Below are positions 31,263-46,200 of a stretch of DNA of 64,000 nt, piece after piece. Within the stretch, counting starts at the first letter, position 1, and every line of letters starts with the position of its first letter. The notes beneath the pieces are model-generated. The model saw only the letters and a list, made by a program, of their open reading frames with translations, did no database searches and had not been told where the DNA came from. This DNA is from Pseudeuparius sepicola (taxonomy: Eukaryota > Arthropoda > Insecta > Coleoptera > Anthribidae), in the NCBI GenBank assembly GCA_963920635.1, contig OY987298.1:36859787-36923786 (forward strand). The letters are read 5' to 3'. Both the position numbers and the translations under genes were made by a program.

Positions 31263-34200
31263 CTACAAAGAAAAAAACAGACATGTCAAATTTCTGAGCT
31301 TTCATCAATCATCGTCATTACAACCTCTTCAGTTGTGGAATACATCAAAGTATATATACTCAATTTTGAATGAAAATATAACCGGGCTGGAAATATGCTT
31401 ATGTCCCAGTTTGGCAACTATTTAGAGCCTTCAAAACTCCTTTGGACATAATATAACAACTAATTCTAACCTATGGATCATTGTATTGAAGTTAGAAGCA
31501 TTGAGGGACGGAATGATAAGAGGTGCATCTGATGCGGGGATTTCGAACCCAATTTCTGCGTCAAGATGTAGATATTTCAGTCCCGTTCAATTGTTTTAGG
31601 ACGGCCTAATCAACGAGAAACCGCTCCAGGTCGTCCTAAAGCAATTGACCGGGATCTATCTGCGTTGAGATTCCGGACTCTCTATGATAAATGCAGGCAG
31701 TGCCTCTTATTATTCCATCACAACGTTAGAAGTAAAAACCAGGGTTGCTGATTTTTTTTAATTTTTTTAGAAAAAATCAAATTAATCAGATTTTTTTGAT
31801 ATAAATCGGATTTAAATAAAAAAATCGGATTTTCTTTTTATTATTTTATTAGGAAATTATATTTGATTTTTTTAACATCTTACTTATGTTTTTTATTTAA
31901 GGATTTCAGCAGAAAGACAAAAGTTTTGCAGACTTCTCGGCGGTGCCGGTTTAACAGGGTTTTTTTGGGTGCAATAGCACCGGGCGGTAAACTTTTTGAG
32001 GGCGGTACGCGCACTACCGTTCTCTGAGAAAAATTTAAAAAGAAACATTTATTTCTTAAAAAATAATAAAAAAATCTGGTGCGATACTGCACCCTACGAT
32101 GCGCGTCCGCCGCTACAACAAATTGAGACTTGAGTTGCAGGTTGCAAGGTTGCATTGCATGTACGCGCGCCACAAAAACAACAGATTTACTAAAATCTAC
32201 TTGTTTTGATCTGCTAAATGAAATAAATGTAAATAGTGTCGTAGAACAGTTTGCTTCAATGAAAGCTAGAAAACAACTTACGTTCCTATTTTTTATTTTT
32301 TTTTTAGTTATTAATAATTGTGATTGGTGTTTCTTATTATTTTAAACCAAAGAATAATGCTGTATTTTTTAGATAGTATTTTTATTTAGTTTTTCTTCGT
32401 ACCTGTTGTTTATTTAAATCAAAGAATACTGTTTTGTTTTTTATTTAGTGATTTTAATTAGTTTTTAATATCTAATATAATCTAATATTTCTTATTTAAA
32501 TCAAAGAATAAAGTTTTTTTTGTTTTGTTTATAATTTTTCGTTTTTTATTTTATATAAATATGTATACAAAGTTTCTTTCTTATTTCGAGACGGTTCAAA
32601 AAAAATAAGAAATATTTTAATGCATGGGGATGGGATGGGCCATCCGCTTTCCCATGCATTAAAATATCAGTATGTGGCGTTATGTCTGTGGCAGCACTGG
32701 GTGGCGAACTAGCTTAAACCGGCACTGCTTCTCGGTACCTCTAGCTTATTTCCTAATTTCCTATGAACAAATTAAAAGATGAAATGATACGCTCTACTCC
32801 TGCTGAAGATGCTACTGCAGTATGCAGTTGCTTATGTATGCTCATTTCCTCTTCAGTTACACAGCCAGTGGCGTGTTTTTTTACATAATGTAACGACATT
32901 TAAATTTTGATTTAAATCAAATGATTTTTTTATTTTAATAAAACGATTAAAATCGCGATTTAAATCATTGATTTAAATCAGTTGGTTTTAATCAAAGCAA
33001 CCCTGGTAAAAACTAACCTAAATATTATGTGTGGAAATGGGCTTTTTTCACACTGTTTGGTGGATCATGAAGTATGTTGAAAATAAAGCCGAACTAAATT
33101 TTTTCCCGTTTTTTTTGCAACCGGGAAAGGCGCTAAATATTAATGTAAAATTTTCTAGAGGAGTGATATCATGCCCCCAATTTTAGTGTTGTCGTCAACG
33201 TTCCGCTATTATATCTGATTTTCACATTTTTTTGCTGTCAAAAAATTTCATATTGTAACAAAAAATGCTTCAAAAGTAGTTTTATCTGATTTTAAGGAAC
33301 ACTTTTCCACTATTTCCTAATCTATTCAAAGATTTTAAGATTAGTTTGGAGGCATTTTCCATTACAACTATGTTGCTCTGAGGCCCCCAGGGCCCCATTT
33401 TTGTTATTTTTTCATTGTTCTCCCTGCAGAGTTTCCATAGGTTTTCTAGAAATACCCTAGAACTTTATGATTTGTAAATCCCTCATTTCCCAGGAATATT
33501 CTAGAATAGTCAATCTTCCATTTATAATAATAATAATAATAATAAAATGATTTATTGTGTAATGTTACAGAAATGATATACATTATATTTACAAACAACA
33601 CAGTACCCACACAGTAAGTAGTAACTTACTCTTAAATATAAACAGGGGAACAAAAGCAAGTGCTGTGGTAAATTCCGCCTCAAATGTATCCAAGTACAGG
33701 GTGAGCGAAACTCGACGTCCCAGGCCTGCAGCGGGAACACGAAAACTTAAAATAAAATTTCGAAAAGGGGTTCTTAAATGGGACATACTAAGGTCCAATT
33801 ATGACCGAACATTAGCTTTATTGATGTTTGGGAAAATGGCCACTGTGATGTCGTCGATATTATCTTCCCAGAAAGCAGTCTTTGGGCCCCCAAACTCGCC
33901 CAATACGAGTACCAAGACCCGGTTTCGCATCAGGCTATACCCGGTATATACCTAAAGAAAGAATAATAAAAGTAAAATACGCTAGAAAGATTCTGGACAG
34001 CGACAAGAAAACAACGAGATGAACAGGAACGAGAGTGCTGTGCCATTGGCATTGGAGACTATAACCTATGCGAAACATAATGTAAGTTAGAGGTTGATTT
34101 TTCCCGGATAGGTTGGCTAATCTTCTTATTCTCATTTCAGGAAAGCGGAGCACCGTCGACTGCCACAGAGGGACATTCTGGTTCGGCAGAAAGGTTCGTC

Positions 34201-37200
34201 AGTGCCCCAAAAGTGAAAAGTGAAGTGCCACGAGTGAAAATGCAAAGTGCGTAATCAATTTCCACTCAGGAGTGCGTTGACCTTCGTAGAACACATTCAC
34301 AATATTCTAGGTTAGAAATGGTTTTGTAGTTTTACAGGTTAGGAAGAGTTTTTTTTTATAAATGACCATGAATGCTAATAAGTGACCAAAAATTCTTATT
34401 AATTCTCTAACTTACCACCATAAATGCTCATAAGTGACCAAAAATTCTTATTAGTTCTCTAACTGACCACATGTATTTATAAATGATCATGAATGCTCCA
34501 AAATGACCAAATGACCAAAAATGACCAGACACTTTTAAAAATGACCTGCTCATAAATGCTTCTGCTCATAAATGCTTCTGCTCATAAATGCTCCAGCCAT
34601 TTATAAAAAAATTAAAAAATATTCTAGTTGAATAAATTTAAGGGTGCTCAAGGCACCCTAACATACTTTTCAATAATTTCTGGCTATCAATTGTTTCCAT
34701 TGCTAGCTAGATTTCGGAAAATGTTTAGAAAAAATACCTTGGTTTTTATGTTTTAGATTTTGAACAATAAAAGATGCAGAAAATCTTTTCCTACAGAAGT
34801 TGTTGAGAATGAAAAGTACTTTCAATATATAGGGAAAAAATTGTATGTTTCTGAAAAAGTAATATCGATGACATCACAACGGCCATTTTCCCAAACATAA
34901 AAAAAGCTAATTTTCGGTCATAATTGGACCTTAGTATGTCCCATTTAAGAACCTTTTTTCGAAATTTTATTTTGAGTTTTCGTATTCCGGCTGTAGGCCT
35001 GGGACGTCAAGTTTCGCTCACCCGTACATTCTAAAAATAATATTGTCATACATGGCCGAAAATTAGTTTTTCGTATTCCTGGAGTTCGCCAGCATTGGCT
35101 GTGCCTCGGCAGCCATCCGCAGGGCCGGTTTTAGAGGCCATGGGGCCTTAAGCCAATTTTTTTAGGCCCCCCTCTAGTCTAACGAAGATGATTTTATAAA
35201 TAACTACTAAGATATATGTGTATAAATGGCATTAAATTTCCCCCAACAAAATTATTTCAAACTGTTTGTATAACATTTTAACGTAAAATCTCTCGTATTG
35301 ACCAGATATGAATATAAAAATAAAAATATAAACATGCATAATACATGAGGGTTCATTTATAAAAAAAAATAAAATCAAACATTATACAAAACAACCAAAA
35401 CATATTCTGACTGAAATGTAGGTAATAAGAAGTAATAACAATGTTTCAAATCTCCAGCGGCGTGCACGATTGTTTTACACCTACTACTGACAATAATTAA
35501 AAAATAAATATCTTGAGAAATGTTGCTTTTCGAATGACTCCTTATTTTATCTGCCTTGTTAAAAAATGACCAAAATAGGCAGCAATAGAAATACGTACTT
35601 CACAAAACAGACATTCAAATTGACAACTGTAGGTATTGACCTATGGTGGCCTGACGAAGAGCGCCAATGAACCAGCAACAGGTTCAACCTAGAGTTCAAC
35701 AAAATAGGTACTGCCCCTTTTCAAAAATCTTACTGCAGGATTATAGAAAATCTTTTAGAAAGTGGATGGAACAAACTGGTTTTTGACATCCACGTAAATT
35801 TTTTACATTAATTCCAAGCTCTGTTGATGGAAACACATGGAAACTGGAAGCCTAAGTACCCAGATGAAATTTATTTTCATCTGGGTACTTAGGCGTTGGA
35901 GTGTTTTGAGAAAAACAGGACGTTGACAATTTTATCATCATAAGATGAAACATAAGAATATAATATCTGCACTACTATCGATTACATTTTAAGGCAGCAA
36001 GAAAACCTACCAGGGTTGTTCCGAGTTACGAATTTAAAAATTTAGGTTGGCAATATATTCATGCAATATGGCTTCCACTTGATTTGCCAAGAAATTGGAT
36101 GCGCAGTAGGTCAACGGTCGAAGCACAAACTCCCTCCCTCTGTCTATTTCTCATCCTTTGAGCTTCATTCTAGGACAACCTGGACGTCGAAAGAGGTTTG
36201 GACTGAAAGTGCATAAACCGACGCTGGTCATCCGAAAAATTCAACTTTTCGCCCTATTACTATTTTGGTTCTTGTTAGTCCAATCAGTACTAAAAGTGTC
36301 GTCAGACAAAAAGGTAGGTAACACAAAAATGAATCAGGCACAACAGTTTCGTAAGTGTCCGAAGAAAAACCGTACACCACATGCACATTTAGTTTGCTTT
36401 GTATTGACGGCAAAAGACCAACTGCGGGTACTCTGCATTCCATCTGTTCCACAGTACGAAGGGGAAATGAAAAAAAGAAGAGAAAATACTAAAAGCTAAA
36501 GAAACTACCTTTTGGGTAAGCCTAATCATAGGACGAAAAAACAAATGTTACTATCAAATCAAATTATTTTCTTTTTCTCTTTTTAATAGTTGTTTAGCAT
36601 TTTTTTCTCTTTTTTGATAGTTGTTAAGTATTTTGATAATTTGGTTGAGTTCGGTTAATTCGGTTGAGTCCTTCAATGTCTTTACGTGTATTCACGGAAT
36701 TAAATTTTTTGATACAGATCATTTCAACTTCTCATGGCTATAGTTTGATGTTCTGGAATACAGATGGTGCTGACGGCTAACAATGTATTTTCTCTATAAA
36801 GCGCATGGTGAGCCAAAAAAGAGTCAGATGCGACAGCCTTGAGCAGTATTTATTAATATATCAGTCATAATTGAGAAGAGTCTCATTTGAAATTTAAATA
36901 CTTACATCGTTCAAAACAGTGCACTCATAACTAGGCTGGTATTTCTCCTGTTCAGACAATGGTCTCTTCAGGATCTTCTCGCGATCCTGTTTATGCTTTC
37001 TATCGGCTCCTTTCAACTTGAAAACCTTGATTTGACAAGCAGCCGCATGCAGTCGTTTGGCGCTGTCCGAACTGTCGCCGCTCTGATATGTCTCAACCTG
37101 AATTCTGAAGGGAACACCTTTTTCTCCTCCGTGTTTCTTTGGCGTAAATTCTGTGCTGATGCAATTAACCTAAAACAAAAGTTTATTCTAGTAAAGCATA

Positions 37201-40200
37201 TTATCATTTTTTATGACAAACAGGTGGCTAACTCTAGGCTTTTAAGTCCACCTAGTGTTTAATCAAAAACAAATGAATGCCGAGTGTCAAAACATCATGT
37301 TGGCATAGTAACAAAAGCCGAGTGAAACCACCATCCTTTGATAAAACCACCATCCCTTAATAATACCACCATACGGTTATTGTTATATATTTTAAGGTTT
37401 CTACAGTGTCTCCCATACATCGATTTAATAAATACCTGAGCTACCTGACATAGATTAGCATCGAGTAAGGTTGCAGAGGGCAATATATATTTTGTTGCAT
37501 TGAGAACAAATGATCGAGGAGTATAGTCTAAGTTCTGGTTATACTGGAATCACAGTCTACACTTAGATCGAAGATGTATACAACCTAGACTGAGCATCAT
37601 AAGGGGTACACTAAATATCGTCTTGCGATTTTTGAGCAGCTGCACCAAATTCCCAAATAGCCCAAATGGCAAAGTCAAAGTTAGGCGAAAGTAAGACGGG
37701 TAGATATGTGTTCGCTAATCACTATTAACAACCAGAGAATTCTTAGTCCTTTCTAGAAATGCAATATGGGTTTTTCAAATTTAGTGGCAGCTCCATTTTG
37801 AAACCGATTTTAGCACATTTAAAATTTATGCCACAATCATTTCTCTTCTTTTTGGTAATATTGAGGTTGTTTTTATATTTCTATATATTTTTTTTATAAT
37901 ATAATACCACAGAAAATAAAAAGACAATCTGCTTGTTTTTGGAGTCGGAAGTTGGAGTGCATTTGACAGGTATTGTTAAGGAGCTTTCTGTTGTCGAACT
38001 ATATGTTTTGTGTATATACCGACAATGGGCCTTGTTGGCTCACTAGAATTTCGATATTTCTTACTACCAAAATGAAATTAATCACATAACTCTTTAATAA
38101 AATCCCCCTCAGCATCTTTCTCATCAATACCTAATTTTGTTATTAACTAAAAAAATGTATATAAAAATTTTAAACTGCGCGCCTTACTTTGGAGCAATGA
38201 AATTGCGTTTGCAACGTTGCTGGTTATACTAGTAATCGAGGCCCCAAAAATTCGATCTCCATTCTAATCTCAGACGTGCACATTGAATCGAAATCAATTC
38301 TCTAGGGAAAGACAGTTGTATAAACGGTTGTCCCAGCTCGACCGTACAAACGCAGGTAGTTGTTTTCGGGTCATGTGTTGTGTCTAATCTGCGGTCTGGT
38401 CATGTCATTCTGTCATTCTCTAATGTAAACTAAACTAATAAAACCAAATGTTTTTCTGAAAACCTGCAAAAGTTAAAAGTTAAAGTGTATACCATATGCT
38501 GGTTTGAAATTAAATGCAATTGGTCTTGTAATAAGGATGGTGCTAGGCACTTATTTAGCATTATCAATAAATATTTTTACCTCCCTGAATAACTGAAAAA
38601 AGTGATAGATCCCGTAACTGAGAGAAAGGAATATTTTGTATAGAAACTACATTAGAGAGTTAGCTTTTAGAGGTAAGGTCCCAAAGCGTGGCTTTGCCAC
38701 AAAATATCATAAGTTAGGTAAACTTTCTTCTTTTTCAGTTTTCACAAATCTCAAATAGAAAATATCTATATCACCATAAATCTTGTCAAAGTCGCAAAAC
38801 AGTAGCCAATCAGCGTTTTGGGCTCAAGGAATTGAATTTCAAAAACATTTTTAGGGCATTTTCCATCCGAAAAAAATGAAAAAATATTTTCGCGTTTTAT
38901 TTACTCTTAAGAAACCTTAAACACATGCATATTGTTTGCAATAAGTTAAATCTGGTTAAATCTGACAAAGTTTGACTGTGACATTATTGTTAATCTAACC
39001 GAATGTCACACTGTTGGCTGAAAGAAATTTTACATTGCAAATTATTTTGTGAATTATTCTTTTTCTTAGCAAAGTGTTCGCAACTTTCGGGAAGTATTGT
39101 GATGTAGAAACCAACCTGGGCTAAACCAATGGAGTTTTAAACAATCTATACAATATTTTGACACTATTCATGCAGCACTCCTGCAGAAAGTTATATTGCG
39201 CTAGTAGTGTAATTTTGTGATATGGCATCCACTGGTTAGCATTTTATTTCTAAATTCAATTGTATAAAACTCTCCTGCAATTTTTTTGAAGAGATAATAA
39301 TAAATTATTTTTTTCGCGATTAGCTTATCTTTCCAACAACACAATGTTCACACAGATTTTTAGTGCTCCAGCCATCCACTAACAACTCTATAATCCAAAT
39401 ATTTGAATGCATTTTAAGTGCTGGAGTGAAATATTGCACTCAATAATTTAAGGCTTTTGTTGCTTCATATAACAGCTTCGTTATCATATGCTTAATACTG
39501 GAGAAAATTTGCAGCATTTAACTAAACATTGCTCAGTGCAAAGTGTTTGACTTTTAAAAATATTATTTTTATTTATAGTTGCTTGCTGCTTTGGATTTTT
39601 CAGCTTGTAAAACTATAAATATTCACTGGTATAAACTGTTTATAATGCACTTATTACACATTAGAAACACACGAAAATAAACCTAACTTCAATTTTTACG
39701 CGAAATCCTCTAAAATACATCAAAACTTTGCAAAATGAGTGCAAACTGCTTTACCACCAAGCTTTATTGTCCCAGCAACGCCATTTTGGACTCGATCAGC
39801 TGTTTAGTTGGACTGCCCTATACGCCATTGAATATAAGAAATACGCCCCCTATAGGCTCAATGCTAAACTAGTCTATGGGCCATGCCAACAATGAACAAG
39901 AACAAAGAACACACCAGTGTAGACCCAAGGCTAGCACCGTTCACATGGTGACGATGGCCCATATATTAGTTCGCATAGTACCGTCGAGGCGTTGGCATTT
40001 TAAATTCAGTCGCGTATTATGAATCATAATGCTCTCTAATAGTTTTCTTGTTTTTCAAGAGGTACATATTTTTTGTTTTTGGTAGCTAGCTCCTTGATAA
40101 CATACAATCACAGGCTGTTGCATAAAAAATTCACCAAAGGATTACATAATTATACGTTTTAATAAAAAATAAAATAATGTACCTAAGCACCACAGGTGTT

Positions 40201-43200
40201 TGTGTGATAATGCCCATCGATCAACATACATCCTTTGGGCCAAAGGCCCATTATTATCCCTTGTTACACAAACAATTATGAACAAAATTTTATTTATCTG
40301 AAAACTTGCTAACCTTAATATAAACTCCAACTTCTTTTGTAGGATCCCAAGAAAAGTGGACAACATTCAAGGCACTACTTGGCTGAATAATATCAAAGGC
40401 ACCATAAGAGAGAGGCACATCTAATTCAAGTATTCTGTCGCCTGGCCTGGCCTTTTGCCAGGACAGCATCTGCTCCTTCTCCATGTACTGAAGACGTCTT
40501 TCATGAAAACATATCTTAACAATCGTCTAAAAGAACAATAAATAGTTGAGGGCAAGGGCAAATTTTAAGTGGATTATTACGTTAAATACCTTTAACATCT
40601 TTCCTCGGTAGAGAGATAAATCTCCCAGCTTCTTCAACTTAATCTCGTAGCTTTGGCCTTGATTCAAGTATGTCAAAGTGTCTTCGTTCTGCTTAGTGGC
40701 GATGCTAGTAGCTGCTGCCAACACATACTGGAATCTCGAATCTTCAATAAAGTTGCAATTTGTCGAAGAGACGGCATAATTGTCCTGGGAGTTTGGGGAA
40801 GCGGCTAAATTCTTATCTGAAAAGAGAAAAACGGAATTCAGTAATTTTTCCACAAATTCAATTTATTCAAGAATTAGGTCAACTTCAACTTTTAAGCATG
40901 GTAACATTGACTAAAGGATATATATTCTATGTAAATGTTTTTACAGTTTTTGTAGTTAATTTATTCCTACGAAGTTTGGTTGTTAAATTATGAATACCTA
41001 CACACTGAATAATTACATTATTTGCAGTTGTTAAATTCTCTTCCTAAATACAACTGGTGGTATGCCTAATAATAGATAGTACCTTTCGTTAATTTATCAA
41101 CTCATTATAATCTCAACGCTAAGAAAATACCACTCCAGTCATGGTATTTTCAGCTTCGGGATTATAATTCGTAAAATGAACGAAAGTTATTATTGATAAT
41201 AGGCATACCACTATACTAAAATCAAGTAACTCTTACGCCTGGCGTAAATAAAAGCACGTGTTCGAAGTCATTCCGCGAAATAAGGCAATTGGTCAATAGG
41301 CCATAAAATATCAGCGCATCTGGCAACAGGGATGTACTCGATCGCAAAAGCGTATTTATGCAGTTTTATCTTGTTGTTTTCAGCTATTTAGACACTGCCA
41401 CAAATAATTTTATCAATGTTTTGACTCATTTGAATTAAGCCAATAATTTTTTTCTGAAACAGTGCGGCTCTGGCGAAAATCTTAACGCACACGTTCTTGC
41501 TTACATATCAGACTTAAGAGTTATTTGATTTTAATATAGTGACATTACCCCTGAAAATGCATTCTTGAAGGATGCTGTCTAGAATGACACAAAAATCACT
41601 CACCTAATCGATAAATACTGCTTTGCAGTTTGCAGAAGTGCAAATTAAGTTGAAATCTCTTACAAATAAAAGTAAGCATGGTATAACCAGTGGCCTGAAT
41701 AGACCTGTCAATCAATTATTCTCGCCTCAGCAAAAGATACGGCCCATTGCAGATTCCTATGTTAGACAAGACCACATTTAATAAATCAATGTATGAAAAA
41801 ACGTTACAGAAGCCAAGAGTGGCATAGAAGGCAAAGATAGTCCATTGAATAAAATTCACTCCAGCGGGGATTCCTAGGGTTGTTAAAATTCTAGCATTTT
41901 GATTGGTATACCCCTAGCAATGAGAAATAAGTAACATGGTAAAAATTACTTATAATAAATAATGATGGATTCGAACCTAGCCGATGAAACTCACATGTTC
42001 TGATATATCAGTTGGTTAAAAAAAGTAAAAGACTATGGTGTAAAGGGGGTTTACCCAATAACAGTTTGATTTAGTATATGAAGGTATCAATTTTGAATAG
42101 TCCCTTAGTCCCAGGGACGGAGCACGTTCGTGCTACGTAACCTCAATTTTTTTGCAAAATATTAAATCTACAAAACGCATTTTGATTAATTTTGAAAAAT
42201 CAACCTTTTTTTGAGAAAATAACACTAGAATATTTAAATTACATATTAAAATTAGGTCATTTCTTGAATATTTAAATTACATATTAAAAATAGGTCATTT
42301 CTTGAATATCGTAACACACATTTGTAGTAAAAAAAAAAACTTATACTAGATCATCGCTCAAATTAAATTAACCTTTTTAAACCCATTTAAGTAAATTATT
42401 ATTTCTTTTGCTGAATTTTTTCTAATACAAAATGAGATGCCTAATTACTCAAATGCTTAACCATATTACAAAGATTTTCTCACCCACTTGGCACTAAATG
42501 GCCCAATTATCAATTTACTTGTCAATTATATAGTCCAAAGCACGAAAGAAAACGTTTCTAAAGAATGCGGGAAGCGTTGCGAGATTTCCTATACGAGTAG
42601 TCGTTACTTATTGGCGAATACAAGTTTTATCATATTGAAGCCGAATTTCTGAACTCTGTTATACCGAAAAAATAAATCTCGCATCACCGGACCACTTACC
42701 CATTTTTGTTTATTATTTATTTTTAACGCGGTGTGATAAAGCACCTATTTTATTTTTTTCAACATCGTCGCGTCTACCATCGCCTTTGAAATACGGCAAC
42801 ACAGCATTTCTGCCAAGGAGTTGGCTGACAAAATCAGTTAGCCAACGCGTTTTGTGCCTGTTTCTATAGTACGTAAAGTTAACTGCGTATTGGGCTACCA
42901 CACAGACCTCATTTTTTAGGCCGCTGGCAAGTTTTTTCCGCCGGCTCAGAGAGCTCAGTGGCGTTTCGTATGTTCTGGAGTTAACGTGTGCAAAATGAGT
43001 AAACAGGGAAGAACGTTGCATTCTCAAGGACGAGAAATAATTGCCAATGTTATAAGGGTTTGCCTTCCTCCATAGTCTAAGGCATCACCGTTAAGAATAA
43101 TATTAACAATAAATTAAATAACAGTTATATGAAAATTAAGTCAGTGAGTTACACAAAATTGAGCTACGCCCCTGAACTGTGACTAATTCTATAATATCTG

Positions 43201-46200
43201 CGAGTTCTTCCCCCTTACGTTGCAGGCATTCTGCCGTAAGGAGGACTATCAATTTCATCTGGAAAGGTCTTGTAGTTTTCACCTTGGCCGCTGCTTTCCG
43301 GACAATCCCCATTTTAACTTACTGTCTATGACTCCATGCAACCCGACCAGTGTCGTCTGGCTCAGCAGCTGGTTGATGGTGTTGTTCAAGGCCGTCTGAG
43401 CGCTGTTATCGTCGAGCGCGCTGACCGCGACCGAGAGATGTTGAGCAGCTGGAGTCGGCGCGGCTGCCACAGCCTGGGAACCTTGTACGCCCGTGGCTAT
43501 CGGACTCAGCCGCGGACCACCTCCCTGGCGCACCTGCAGCTGGGTCATCTCGTACGATGTGGGCGAAGGGGCTTCCTGCTTGAAAACGGTCAGTCCGTTG
43601 ATGTTGAGGATCGCGTCACTGCAATAACGAATCAAATGGGGTTGTCAGAACTTAATACATTTCGTCATAACCTCAAAATCAAAATATAAAAATTGAAACT
43701 ATTCTGTTACATTTTGTTAATTTTTCGTCATTGAAAAATTGTTGCAAACACTAGGATTTTGAAAATTATGAAAATTCGAACACTCTGTTCTGATTATTGA
43801 GATTCTAGGAATCCCATTTTAAGTGGGAGCCATGCAGCGACCACTACCATAGAAACTTTAAAGTGTTTATAACTAGTGGCCGAGACGTTATAGGAGCAGA
43901 TCTATAACGTGGCTGCCACCAAAATGGGGAACACTTTTTAATTAATTTTTATTCAGTGGCCAGTGGCCTGTTTATTTTGTCACAATGGTGGCACGACTTT
44001 TATTCTTAAATATGGCGTTTTGTCTAAAATATCGATTTAAAGTAATTTCCACATAAATTGTCTATTTCAGGTGTTTGTTACTTGACCCTAGTGGCCATAT
44101 GGTGGCGGAAACTATCTAATACCACTTCATAGTTACATTCATCATTTAAAAGTGGCGGCCACGTCACAGCCACCACTGCACCCACCGTCACCAACAAGTT
44201 CTACCATTTTCAAGGTTTAGTAGAGGTGATTAGTAAATTAATAAATATATAAAAACTTGAAGGTGGTTTTGGGTAGTAACCACAACGTTACAAATACCCT
44301 AAGCACCACTAAAAAGTTATACAACTATGTAGTAACTACTACAGTGAAAGTGACGTGTTCACCGCCATTTTTATTTAAAATAAAGTAAATCTTACTGAAA
44401 AGTTGTAGATTTAGTGGTGATTATATAATGGCCACTCGGTAGAAGTGGCGATATAATTTTTCATCAACTGGAATTTCATCTAGTTGTTACCATTTATTGA
44501 TCTATCATTACTTAGTATTTTTTTATTACATTCGTTTATTAAAGCCATTAACAATGGTTCTTTCTGGCTGCATTGTTCACTGTATGGGCAAAACATTTTA
44601 TGTCTCATACAATATACAGCTTGATTAATTGGGAATGGGAAATTCCAAAACCAGAGCTAGGGGAGACGAAAATATAACGATTGAGGTCAATATGCCTTAT
44701 ATGAATGTTGTTTGTGTAAAAGATACAAGCAATGAGGTTCTTTTTTTGAAATTGAATTATGGCTGTATGTACCGAAATACCTAATCAAGTTGCTGAACTG
44801 AAATTTGGCACTGCTGTGTTTTTTTGGGATGGAGAATAAGCTCAAAATGTTAATTTATACATATCTCACAGAGGGCGCTACTTGCACTGTTTTTGGATTG
44901 TGCTTTTACTTGTTACATTTTTGGGGTTATCTTTGTGACCTTATAATTTTAGTGCATTTAGTGCATCCTATCATTATATAAAATATAAATAAAATTAACG
45001 CCTACCTCTTTCAAATTTCGCACATTGTCTTTAAATTTTATACCGACCAGATTTCAAACCTCTAGAAAACACTTTTTTCTGAACATGCATTTCATTCAAA
45101 TGAATAATGTTAGTAATACCCTACATAAAATCATTGAATGTTACTACGTTTAGGGTCTATATGCATTTTCACCAAAAAATGTCATTTTAAACCCACTACC
45201 CACTTGTAGATGGCCTTCTTAGTTTTTCTGTGTTAGCGTCAGTTGAGAGAGCTGGCAATAAGGTTTGCACTTCAAACAAAAATTGAAGAATAAAATTATT
45301 AAGTCCAATTCCATAAACGAACTAAAGTACCTTTTAAAATTAAAGGAGCTTTTCTAACAATCCAAACATTGTTTAGTATTGTTGCAAAAGTTTCTTTAAT
45401 TTTAAAGTCGAAAGATACTGCCATTTCAATCAGCAGAGAGTGCTCTCCCGCTTATATTTTTCGGAAAATTTAACCATAATGGACGATAATCATCATTTGC
45501 CTGATGACACATTGCGAAAAGTTCTCACAAAAATTCGACTTAAAAAAATGCAGTCCCCTCTATTAGCCCAAATTTGCCATATTATTTGTCGAAAATGTGC
45601 CTGACCACTCCAGGAATATTCCTTATTATAAGTACTTATACTTGTGTGTATATTTTGTTATTTAGACTGCATGTTTTTCTACCTTCAATTGACCTTGGTT
45701 CGAATCGAGATAGATGCATTCATATGTCTTTATAGAAAATCACCGCCGATAGCCAAGAGAGTTGGACAAAAATTTTCCATAGTACTTGAGCAAATGCTAT
45801 CCTAGTTCTATTGGGAAAAGTTGGCCCTAGTCGCAAATGGCATCGAAGCCGCACAAGCATTCAGTTGCTTCTGGGGTACTTCTAGTTTGGAGTATTGTGA
45901 CGGTGATAATTATTTTTATTATTTCTGTTGCACAAACATAATTACCCAATTATTAAAGCAAAATTCACAAATGTATCTAATTATAATTCAAATAAAAGTG
46001 TTGAACATTTGCTAGAAAAGAGAAAGTGAAGCCAAAGTGCCAAAAAGTTCGTCAAAGAAGTCGTTTTTATGCTGTTCCAAGTGACTTCATTAATAATAAA
46101 AAATTTCCCGTAGGAGGCGGACTTTATGTGTGACACTGTATATGGCAAAGTTATGTGGATAAGGTTTATGTGAAATTCTGATGAATTTACATGGTAAAAA

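Noticed and set aside
36158..36499. 113-codon plus-strand ORF in a gem intron
   Set aside because: No family motif, no splice or promoter context, ordinary base composition.
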